Part shown: positions 1-6,829 of the stretch, piece after piece
How positions within the stretch are numbered: the first letter of the stretch is position 1
Layout: the number at the start of each line of letters is the position of its first letter
Translations under genes and position numbers: made by a program
Origin: Proteiniphilum sp. UBA4977
Lineage (GTDB): Bacteria; Bacteroidota; Bacteroidia; Bacteroidales; Dysgonomonadaceae
Length of the DNA stretch: 7,046 nt
Direction: 5' to 3'
Assembly: GCA_002398565.1 (NCBI GenBank)
Contig: DGZP01000009.1
Location: forward strand, 1-7,046
The notes under the pieces: model-generated
Seen by the model: the letters and a program-made list of their open reading frames with translations, nothing else
Databases searched by the model: none
What the model was told of the DNA's origin: nothing

Positions 1-207
1 TTCAACCCGCTCACGGGCGACAGTTTCAGCGTGAACGAGACCGGCCTATTTGTCCTTCGGAAGCTAAAGGCGGAGGAAAACGAAGAAACGATACTAAAAG
101 CGTTTCAGGAAGAATTTGAACTCGACAGAAATACCGCGGAGATAGATCTTAACGACTTCCTGTCAATGCTTAAGAGTTACCAGCTCACCGCATATGAAGA
201 GGCGTAA
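1..207 (+). CDS. PqqD-like small protein, 3' part only
   Basis: This frame is open from the first base and ends at TAA 205-207, giving 68 C-terminal residues; the start lies before the window. The peptide begins FNPLTGDSFSVNETGLFVLR, continues through a helical acidic stretch with an EEFELD segment, and ends in a helix reading DLNDFLSMLKSYQLT. This matches the usual PqqD pattern: a beta strand with 'N.TG..I/V..L', then a 'T.EEI...L...Y.vd...a..Dv..Fl..L...gLl' winged-helix end. PqqD proteins are small cytoplasmic peptide chaperones that bind the leader of a precursor peptide and hand it to modifying enzymes; relatives also occur as domains in unrelated contexts. The last 14 bases overlap the ATP-grasp gene, so the two are probably translationally coupled. 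The family call is from pattern recognition of a fragment; the partner peptide is unknown. Confidence 0.75.
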   Translation, partial: FNPLTGDSFSVNETGLFVLRKLKAEENEETILKAFQEEFELDRNTAEIDLNDFLSMLKSYQLTAYEEA

Positions 208-1243
208 AATTACCGTAGGCGTTACCGGACTGAACAACATCGACAGCCCCGGGCCGGGGATTCCTGTGATCCGGGCGTTGAAGGAGAGCCGGGAGTTTGA
301 TGTCCGGATCATCGGCCTCTCGTACGAAACGCTGGAGCCGGGAATCTATATGCAGGAACTGGTAGACAAGGTATACCAGTTACCGCTACCCACTGCCGGC
401 ACCACGGTACTGAAGGAGCGGCTGCAATATATTCACGAGGCAGAAAAACCGGATGTGATCATACCCAATTTCGATGCGGAACTGCACAATTTCATCAAAA
501 TAAGCCAATGGATGCAGGAGGAGCTCAACATGGCCACCTTCCTTCCCTCACACGACGCGTTTGAGGAGCGCCAGAAAGCGGAACTGAACAAATTCGGCGA
601 GAAATACGGGGTACGGGTGCCTGCCAGTCACATGATCTCCCAGGTTCAGGAACTGAAAAAGCTGGAGGAGGAGATAGACTATCCCATGGTGATCAAGGGC
701 CGCTACTACGATGCCTACATCGTCTCTTCCCTTGAACAGGCATCTTCCTATTTTTACAAGATCGTCGCCAAATGGGGATATCCGGTCATTGTCCAGGAGT
801 TTGTCAACGGCACAGAGGTAAACGTCACTGCGTTGGGCAACGGGAAAGGCACCTGTATTGGAGCCGTACCGATGAGGAAACTCTATATCACCGACAAGGG
901 TAAAGCCTGGTCGGGGATCTCGCTGGAGGACGACAAGCTGATGGAGATCTCACGCAATATCATTGAAAAAAGTCAGTGGCGGGGTGGTTGTGAACTGGAG
1001 TTTATCAAGACCCGGAAAGAAGAGTATTATCTCATTGAGATGAATCCCCGTTTTCCGGCGTGGGTTTACCTGGCAAACGGCTGCGGACAGAATCATGCCG
1101 AAGCACTGGTGAAGATGGCACTGGGTGAAGAAGTAAAACCGTTTACACAGTATAGGAGTGGAAAAATGTTTATCCGTTACTCCTATGATATGATTGTAGA
1201 TATCTCTGAATTCGAGAAAATCTCAACTGCCGGTGAGAAATAA
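194..1243 (+). CDS. ATP-grasp ligase (carbamoyl-phosphate-synthase-like)
   Basis: The 349-residue protein has the full ATP-grasp layout. Residues 6-30 form a pre-ATP-grasp Rossmann-like start (ITVGVTGLNN, then a GPGIPVIRAL stretch). Residues 126-145 resemble the 'K...K..a..ygv.vP' linker. Lys168 in MVIKGR is the expected ATP-binding lysine, QEFVNGTEVNV (201-211) is the adenine/ribose strand-loop with Glu202 and Glu208, GGCELEF (264-270) supplies one acidic metal ligand, and IEMNPR (281-286) supplies Glu282 and Asn284 for magnesium with Arg286. No signal peptide or membrane segment is seen, so it is cytoplasmic. The family joins a carboxylate to an amine or thiol through an acyl phosphate. The start at 194 overlaps the PqqD-like gene by 14 bases. 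Position between a PqqD-like protein and an amino-acid decarboxylase suggests ligation of an amino acid or peptide; the true substrate cannot be read from sequence. No catalytic residue appears missing. Confidence 0.9.
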   Translation: MKRRKITVGVTGLNNIDSPGPGIPVIRALKESREFDVRIIGLSYETLEPGIYMQELVDKVYQLPLPTAGTTVLKERLQYIHEAEKPDVIIPNFDAELHNFIKISQWMQEELNMATFLPSHDAFEERQKAELNKFGEKYGVRVPASHMISQVQELKKLEEEIDYPMVIKGRYYDAYIVSSLEQASSYFYKIVAKWGYPVIVQEFVNGTEVNVTALGNGKGTCIGAVPMRKLYITDKGKAWSGISLEDDKLMEISRNIIEKSQWRGGCELEFIKTRKEEYYLIEMNPRFPAWVYLANGCGQNHAEALVKMALGEEVKPFTQYRSGKMFIRYSYDMIVDISEFEKISTAGEK

Positions 1244-1334
1244 CCGCTCGTGACATACCGGCGACGAGATCGTTCAACAACACACCGTAATATAAGCAAG
1301 GACTTAACCTGTAGCAGAAATAAAAGATACAAAG
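1244..1334. other. 91-base gap inside the operon
   Basis: This is the longest untranslated stretch between the plus-strand genes. I find no Bacteroides-type promoter (TTTG at -33 with TAnnTTTG at -7), no convincing terminator and no plausible small gene. A CTCGT (1247-1251) / ACGAG (1264-1268) inverted repeat has only five pairs with a 12-base loop and no U tract. The 3' part is A-rich just before the decarboxylase start, as is common before Bacteroidota start codons. An internal promoter not matching the consensus cannot be excluded. Confidence 0.4.
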
Positions 1335-2690
1335 ATGAAACCAGACTATGAACGACCGGTGATTCAGAAGCTGAACACGGGTTTACTGAATAAGTTCGGC
1401 AGCAGAACAGAGCAGAGGCCAGTGAAACAGATTGAGGGAGTGGCGATCAGTGACCTGATGGATCAATATGGTTCACCCCTGTTTGTCATCAGTGAGAAAA
1501 AGATCCGTCAGACCTATCGCCGGGCGTTGAAAGCCTTCACCATGCGTTATCCGAAAGTACAGTTTGCCTGGAGTTACAAGACCAACTACCTGGATGCTGT
1601 CTGTCGTGTCTTTCATCAGGAAGGGAGCTGGGCAGAGGTGGTTTCAGGATTTGAGTACCGGAAAGCACTGGGAAACGGCGTACCCGGCAACCTGATCATC
1701 TTCAATGGCCCCGACAAGTCTGCTGATGATTTAATGAGGGCGGTCGACAATCGTTCACTGATTCATATTGATCACTTCGACGAGCTATACACGCTGATAG
1801 AGATTCTGGAAGAAACAGAAAAAAGAGCACGTGTAGCCATCCGCGTCACGATGGATACGGGCGTTTATCCGCAATGGGATCGCTTTGGTTTTAATTATGA
1901 ATCGGGCGAGGCCTGGAATGCCATCATGAAAATCGCTACCCAAAAGAACCTCGACCTGGAAGGCCTTCACTGTCATATCGGCACCTACATGCTTACTCCC
2001 GGTGCCTATGCCGTTGCCACGCAGAAATTGTGCGAGCTGGCGCAGGTTACGGCAAACAAGACCGGCGTAAAGGTGAAATACATCGATATGGGAGGCGGAT
2101 TTTGCTCTTCAAACACGCTCAAGGGCTCTTATCTTCAGGGAGTTGACATCATCCCCACCTTCGACGACTATGCAGAGGCCATCGTGAACACGATCATGCA
2201 TTTCGGTTTCAGTCCCGATGAGCTGCCGCTGCTGATCCTTGAAACAGGACGCGCGCTGATCGATGAAGCCGGATATCTGCTGGGCACGGTGCTGGCAACC
2301 AAACGCCTCTCCGACGGACGACGAGCCACCATACTGGACACCGGTGTGAACATCCTCTTCACCTCTTTCTGGTATAATCACCGTATATCTCCGGCACAGG
2401 AGTTCACACAGCATGCCGAAGATATGGCTCTTTACGGACCGCTGTGCATGAATATCGACTGTATCCGCGAGAGTGTAAGCCTGCCACTGCTGAAGAGAGG
2501 TGACAGGGTAGTAATCCATGAGGTGGGTGCATACAACATGACACAATGGATGCAGTTCATTACACTACGTCCCAACGTGGTGATGATCGATACGACCGGG
2601 AAGGTGAATCTGATACGCGAGAACGAAACAATGGAAAGCATCGTGGAACAGGAGCGTTTGCCTGATCATCTGCAAAATTTCAACCTTTAA
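1335..2690 (+). CDS. fold-III PLP-dependent amino-acid decarboxylase (LysA/ODC-like)
   Basis: The 451-residue protein carries the hallmarks of the Orn/Lys/Arg/DAP decarboxylase family 2, an alanine-racemase-like TIM barrel followed by a beta domain. Lys82 in WSYKTNY is the expected Schiff-base lysine; GLHCHIG (210-216), GGGF (253-256) and ETGR (303-306) form the PLP phosphate and ring contacts; Cys371 and Asp375 in GPLCMNID correspond to the active-site Cys/Asp block from the partner subunit; GAY (398-400) is the C-terminal PLP/substrate motif; the end (IRENETMESIVEQE) resembles the usual 'R..Et.e.l...E' tail. The family removes the alpha-carboxyl of a basic or diamino acid, usually as a cytoplasmic dimer. 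The substrate is unclear: the residue after Cys371 is Met, not the acidic residue of standard diaminopimelate or ornithine enzymes. About 34 residues precede the usual domain start (near VAISDLMDQYGSPLF), including a YERPVIQKL stretch. It is unlikely to be the housekeeping LysA given its neighbours. It lies 28 bases before the transporter gene. Confidence 0.9.
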   Translation: MKPDYERPVIQKLNTGLLNKFGSRTEQRPVKQIEGVAISDLMDQYGSPLFVISEKKIRQTYRRALKAFTMRYPKVQFAWSYKTNYLDAVCRVFHQEGSWAEVVSGFEYRKALGNGVPGNLIIFNGPDKSADDLMRAVDNRSLIHIDHFDELYTLIEILEETEKRARVAIRVTMDTGVYPQWDRFGFNYESGEAWNAIMKIATQKNLDLEGLHCHIGTYMLTPGAYAVATQKLCELAQVTANKTGVKVKYIDMGGGFCSSNTLKGSYLQGVDIIPTFDDYAEAIVNTIMHFGFSPDELPLLILETGRALIDEAGYLLGTVLATKRLSDGRRATILDTGVNILFTSFWYNHRISPAQEFTQHAEDMALYGPLCMNIDCIRESVSLPLLKRGDRVVIHEVGAYNMTQWMQFITLRPNVVMIDTTGKVNLIRENETMESIVEQERLPDHLQNFNL

Positions 2691-2718
2691 GACAGGGAAT
2701 ATAAGCAGTAAAGAAGAT

Positions 2719-4890
2719 ATGGGGTGGCAGATTCAATCCAACGGACAATTACACCTGAACGGCATCGTCCACAGCTATGCCCAGATATTTTTTTCTCAGC
2801 ACAATGCATATGGCATTTTGCTGTTGCTCCTGAGCATGCTTGACTTCCGGCTCGGTACAGGAGGCCTTGCCGCCGTGGCAATGACAAACCTTCTGGCCCA
2901 TCTGCTTGGCTTCTCCAAAGCGAAAATAAATTCCGGACTGTATGGTTTTAACGCCATCTTTATCGGCATCAGCATGGTATACAAGTTTCATTTCAATCTT
3001 CCCTTTGGTATTCTTTTTATCTTGGCTGTTATCCTCGGCTTCATGCTGACCATATGGTTCGAAACCATGTTCGCGAAACATCAGATACCCATACTCACCC
3101 TCCCGTTTGTGTTCACGCTCGCACTGGTCGATCTCTCCTTTAATACATTCACCTATATCATACCCATTCTGCCGTTCGAGCGGTTTACGGTGTTGCTGGC
3201 AGAACAGATGCAAGTACCCTGGTATGATGCCGTACACGTCCTCGATCATCTGCAGCTGCCACAAATGCTCTACTACTATCTGAAGACAATGGCTTCCATC
3301 TTCTTTACAGACAGTATCCTGGTGGGAGCAATACTGGTGATCGCGTTGCTTTACCATTCAAGAATTAAATCGACAGTCGCCTTTCTGGGCTTTTTCTTTG
3401 CGTTTGTGACCAGTAAGCTGATGGGGGTTGATATCCGTGAACTGACACAGGATCTTGCCGGGGTCAACTACATCTTCTGGGGAATGGCCATCGGCAGTTT
3501 TTTCATTGTCCCCAACAGCTACAGCTATCTACTCGTGATAGGGCTCACTCCTGTCCTCTTCCTGTTCTACACGGGTATCGAGAACCTGATAGCAGGTATC
3601 GGCATCTCCTCCTATACCCTCTCCTTCAGCCTGCTGTCGATGCTCGTACTGTATATTCTTAAACAACGGAGCAATAACCGTTTTTTTATCTTTCCCTTCA
3701 TTCAGTACTACAATCCCGAGAAGACAGTATACAAAAACGTCAATTACATGCAGCGCTTCGGTCAGGGCATGCTCTTCAAATTTCAACTCCCGTTTCTCGA
3801 TAAGTGGACGGTGAGTCAGGGGTATGACGGGGGCATCACCCATCTGGGGGAATGGGGCAAAGCCCTCGATTTTGTAATTACCGACGAAGAGGGAAAGAGC
3901 TGCTTCGGACAATGCGCCCAAAAGGAGGAGTTTTATTGTTATAACAAGCCGGTGCTGGCCCCCGCCGACGGCTATGTCTACATGATTAGTAACATCACCG
4001 ATGAAAATACTATCAACAATGTGGACACGGAGAAAAACTGGGGAAACAGCATTGTCATTAACCATCTGAATGGTCTTTATACACAGATGAGTCATCTCAG
4101 GAAGGATAGCTTCAGGGTACGCATCGGTGATTATGTAAAAAAGGGGACAGTAGTGGCCGCCTGCGGTAACTCGGGACGCTCCCCCGCGCCGCATCTACAT
4201 TTCCAGGTACAGCTGACACCGGAAATAGGTGCGATGACCCACCCCTACCCCTTCGGCTATTTTTTTGAAGAACATGACAACAAACCGGTTCTCCGTATCG
4301 GGGAAACGCCCAAAGAGGGGAGCATCATCTATAATGTACCTCTTTCATCACTGGCCAGTGAAGCCATGCAGGCCAAGCCGGGCAGATTGCTCCGCGTGAA
4401 ACAGGAGAATGAAGCATGGTTGTGGAGAATTGCGACAGATGCCTATAACAAAACTTACATTCGCTGCGATAAAACCGGGTCGACAGCCTACTTCGAGAAT
4501 GACGGAACACTATTCTATTTCACCGATTTCGAAGGAAAGAAATCGTCTCCCCTCTACTTTTTTTATCGAAGCTGCTTCAAACTGCTGCTGTCCAATGAAA
4601 AAGGAATTACAATAAAGGACTGGGTACCGCTTACGAAAGAACATCCTGTGGGAACGAAATGGATCCAGGATTTTCTCTCTCCCTTCATTCTGTTTACCCG
4701 CATACGGTACGAGTCGGTACTCTCTGAAGCAGACAATATTCATTATCCGGAGAAAATTGGTTACCGCATTACGACGAAAACATCGTTCCTCCATTTCTTA
4801 CATCAAAGAAAAGAGGTAACGGTGAGCATCACCAGAAAAAAAATAGAGATTAACGCACAAAAACGGATATTATGTATCGACTGGGAATGA
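2719..4890 (+). CDS. urea-transporter-like membrane protein fused to M23 peptidase
   Basis: The 723-residue protein has three parts. Residues 1-315 are polytopic and match the urea transporter (UT) fold with its internal repeat: AQIFFSQHN (21-29) like the QVxF...N slot motif; GLYGFNAIFIGISM (73-86), a family signature; LTLPF (126-130); then a second copy with ASIFF (192-196), GVNYIFWGMAIG (248-259) and YTLSFSLL (299-306). UT proteins are channels for urea or similar small solutes. Residues about 365-500 are a LytM/M23 domain: His375 and Asp384 (HLGEWGKALD), His459 (SHL), then His492 and His494 (HLH); His375, Asp384 and His494 are the expected zinc ligands, His459 and His492 catalytic. M23 enzymes cut peptidoglycan cross-links. 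Residues about 520-723 form an unrecognised C-terminal region with no clear membrane segment. No signal peptide is seen. The gene starts 28 bases after the decarboxylase, behind an A/G-rich stretch, and overlaps the next gene by 19 bases. The solute, the peptide target and the side of the membrane holding the M23 domain are not settled. Confidence 0.9.
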   Translation: MGWQIQSNGQLHLNGIVHSYAQIFFSQHNAYGILLLLLSMLDFRLGTGGLAAVAMTNLLAHLLGFSKAKINSGLYGFNAIFIGISMVYKFHFNLPFGILFILAVILGFMLTIWFETMFAKHQIPILTLPFVFTLALVDLSFNTFTYIIPILPFERFTVLLAEQMQVPWYDAVHVLDHLQLPQMLYYYLKTMASIFFTDSILVGAILVIALLYHSRIKSTVAFLGFFFAFVTSKLMGVDIRELTQDLAGVNYIFWGMAIGSFFIVPNSYSYLLVIGLTPVLFLFYTGIENLIAGIGISSYTLSFSLLSMLVLYILKQRSNNRFFIFPFIQYYNPEKTVYKNVNYMQRFGQGMLFKFQLPFLDKWTVSQGYDGGITHLGEWGKALDFVITDEEGKSCFGQCAQKEEFYCYNKPVLAPADGYVYMISNITDENTINNVDTEKNWGNSIVINHLNGLYTQMSHLRKDSFRVRIGDYVKKGTVVAACGNSGRSPAPHLHFQVQLTPEIGAMTHPYPFGYFFEEHDNKPVLRIGETPKEGSIIYNVPLSSLASEAMQAKPGRLLRVKQENEAWLWRIATDAYNKTYIRCDKTGSTAYFENDGTLFYFTDFEGKKSSPLYFFYRSCFKLLLSNEKGITIKDWVPLTKEHPVGTKWIQDFLSPFILFTRIRYESVLSEADNIHYPEKIGYRITTKTSFLHFLHQRKEVTVSITRKKIEINAQKRILCIDWE

Positions 4891-6227
4891 CACTTCTTAC
4901 TATTATCCTGGTAATCTCTTCCCTGCGTGCTCAGGATAGCCTGCGCCCTGAGCAGATGGATAGTCTGACCAGGATTAATAATCTGCGTATGACGCAGACC
5001 GACAGTCTCACCTACCGCCAGTACCTGGACGGGGATTACCGGAGTCTGATCGGAACAAGCCGTAAAGCTCGTCGAGAGGGTATCAGTTTCTACTATCTCG
5101 ACTACCGTACGGCTATTGCCTATTATGCGCTGAAGAACTATGCAAAGGCAGCGACGTTTTACAAGAAAACGCTTTCAGAAACGCCGGACGATCCTGCTCT
5201 GAAGGAGAGTCTATACTATGCCTATCTGCTGAGCGGACAGAAAGAAAATGCAGCCATCCTCGCCAAGACAATGGCTCCTCATACACAGGCCATTGTCGGG
5301 TATACCCCATCGGTGATGGATAAGATATCTCTTTCCGGTGGTTATATGACCAACGACAATAGGCCAGGCACACATACTATCGTAGGGTTTGACTCGCTCA
5401 ACCAATACCAGAATATGATTTTCTCCACCCTGGGTGTCGGGTTCAAACTATCAGAACGGACAAAATTCAAGCTGGGATACCAGCTGTATAATACCCGCTT
5501 TCAGCGATCCGCCGGTACAACGGTGATAATGGAAGACAATCTTTCACAACATCAGCTGGTCGCAGCCTTGGAGTTCTTCTCTCCCTCCAATATAACCTGG
5601 GGGGTTGCCGGAGGATATTACAACATAGGGAAACCCGGCAACATCTCCATCATGGCAACAGGTCAAGGTGCTGCAAGAGGCTATGGAGCACCGTTCTCCT
5701 ACAACACTTCAAGCGGAAAGAGAATTTCAGCCTATTCGCTGCTTGCCTTTCTCAACAAACGGTTTACCTATGCGCTCCCGGAAATTGCCGTGGCTTATTC
5801 CAACTTCGGGGAAACAGATCAATATCAGGCAAAAGGCTCGCTTACATACTATCCGCTGGGGAACCTCAACTTCTATGGGATTAGTACTGCTGCCCTTGTT
5901 TACACCCCCAATGGATGGTTCAGGAAACAATACATACTATCTCAGCATTTCGGGATGAAACTGTCGGGACCAATATGGCTGGATGCAAATGCCAGCCTCG
6001 GGAACCATTTGAATTATATTACCGAACGTTCGTTTCAGGTATATGATACCTACGATCCTATCAAGGCACTGGCGGGTCTCTCCCTCTCCTGGTATCTCAG
6101 GAAAATAACGATGAACGCGGGGTATCAATGGCAGCAAAAAGAGGGATATGCCTTTTCAGAAATCAATTATACCACATACAAATACAATAATCACCTTGTA
6201 AACATCGCATTGTCATGGAACTTTTAA
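4872..6227 (+). CDS. exported TPR protein with YaiO-like outer-membrane beta-barrel
   Basis: The 451-residue protein starts with a signal peptide (residues 1-20, hydrophobic TLLTIILVISSL, likely cut after Ala20 before Gln21). Residues about 65-135 hold TPR-like helices (YYLDYRTAIAYYALKNYAKA, with a following helix pair). From about residue 150 the sequence becomes alternating hydrophobic/aromatic strands separated by polar turns (LSGGYMTND, LGVGFKLSERTKFKLGYQ, ITWGVAGGYYNIG), and it ends IALSWNF with a terminal Phe, the usual signal for BAM-dependent barrel insertion. This layout fits the YaiO-type outer-membrane family, often found with envelope or surface-polymer genes. It would sit in the outer membrane with its TPR part in the periplasm. 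The start at 4872 is chosen because it keeps Arg3 as the positive end of the signal peptide; Met6 at 4887 lies in an ATGA overlap with the upstream stop and is a real alternative. What passes through or binds the barrel is unknown. Confidence 0.75.
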   Translation: MYRLGMTLLTIILVISSLRAQDSLRPEQMDSLTRINNLRMTQTDSLTYRQYLDGDYRSLIGTSRKARREGISFYYLDYRTAIAYYALKNYAKAATFYKKTLSETPDDPALKESLYYAYLLSGQKENAAILAKTMAPHTQAIVGYTPSVMDKISLSGGYMTNDNRPGTHTIVGFDSLNQYQNMIFSTLGVGFKLSERTKFKLGYQLYNTRFQRSAGTTVIMEDNLSQHQLVAALEFFSPSNITWGVAGGYYNIGKPGNISIMATGQGAARGYGAPFSYNTSSGKRISAYSLLAFLNKRFTYALPEIAVAYSNFGETDQYQAKGSLTYYPLGNLNFYGISTAALVYTPNGWFRKQYILSQHFGMKLSGPIWLDANASLGNHLNYITERSFQVYDTYDPIKALAGLSLSWYLRKITMNAGYQWQQKEGYAFSEINYTTYKYNNHLVNIALSWNF

Positions 6228-6829
6228 ATAAAAAAACGGGGATACTTATTCTCCTGCTGCTACTCTCAGTGGGTGTCAATGCCCAGGTAGATCCATCGCA
6301 GATATTTGCCGCCAGCTATCGTTATGAATCGTCGGGCGACTATGAAAAGGCGATAGGTGAACTGAACGGCGTGAACGGTTACGACTACCACAAGTCGCTG
6401 CGTCTGGGATGGCTCTATTATCTCTCAAAAGACTACGAAACAAGTAAGAAGTTTTATCAACAGGCCGTAAAACTGGAGCCACAGGCTGTGGAAGCCTTGC
6501 TGGGTCTCTGTTATCCACTGGAAGCACAGAAAAACAGTGATGAGTTGGAAAAGGTGTACAAGCAAATCCTCACCCTCGACAAGATGAACTCGAAAGTGAA
6601 CTACGCACTGGGAAATATCTACTATTACAGGAAAGATTTCCTGCAGGCAGAGATTTATTTCGACAAGATACAACGCATGTATCCCTTCGATTACTATTCC
6701 ACCCTGATGTGCGGTTGGACAAAATATTTTCTTGGCAAGAAGAATGAAGCAAAACGGCTCTTCAATATCGTGCTGATCATCTCCCCGGCTGACCAGTCGG
6801 CAAAAGATGGACTGAATCTGTTGAAATAA
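6215..6829 (+). CDS. small exported TPR-repeat protein
   Basis: The 204-residue protein begins with a clear signal peptide: Lys6-Lys7, a leucine-rich core (ILILLLLLSVG) and a likely cut after VNA at residue 23. It has no lipobox cysteine, so it should be a soluble periplasmic protein. The rest is helical and made of about five TPR-like units: near 30-55 (GDYEKAIGEL), 58-91 (GWLYYLSKDYETSKKFYQQA), 92-124, 126-157 (ALGNIYYYRKDFLQAEIYFD) and 160-193 (GWTKYFLGKKNEAKRLF), many ending at a Pro as TPR units do. Such proteins act as docking scaffolds and have no catalytic motif. The start overlaps the barrel gene by 13 bases, so it is probably coupled to it and could serve as its partner. It is the last plus-strand gene here. 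The specific partner is inference. Confidence 0.85.
   Translation: MELLNKKTGILILLLLLSVGVNAQVDPSQIFAASYRYESSGDYEKAIGELNGVNGYDYHKSLRLGWLYYLSKDYETSKKFYQQAVKLEPQAVEALLGLCYPLEAQKNSDELEKVYKQILTLDKMNSKVNYALGNIYYYRKDFLQAEIYFDKIQRMYPFDYYSTLMCGWTKYFLGKKNEAKRLFNIVLIISPADQSAKDGLNLLK

Noticed and set aside
1247..1268. CTCGT/ACGAG inverted repeat after the ATP-grasp gene
   Set aside because: Only five pairs, a 12-base loop and no U tract; not enough for a terminator or attenuator.
1250..1351. GTG-started 33-residue basic reading frame in the gap before the decarboxylase
   Set aside because: It has no ribosome binding site, a composition dominated by Arg/Thr/Lys and no leader-core look, and it runs out of frame into the decarboxylase; it reads as chance.
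2109..2546. Minus-strand open frame of 145 codons
   Set aside because: It is antisense to the PLP-binding GGGF, ETGR and Cys/Asp motifs of the decarboxylase; no independent coding evidence.
2749..3357. Minus-strand open frame of 202 codons
   Set aside because: It lies wholly antisense to the urea-transporter segment, whose motifs are clear, and its product is low-complexity and polar with no family resemblance.
3529..4194. Minus-strand open frame of 221 codons
   Set aside because: It is antisense to the end of the UT region and the M23 domain; the plus strand shows conserved catalytic motifs, so this is a shadow.
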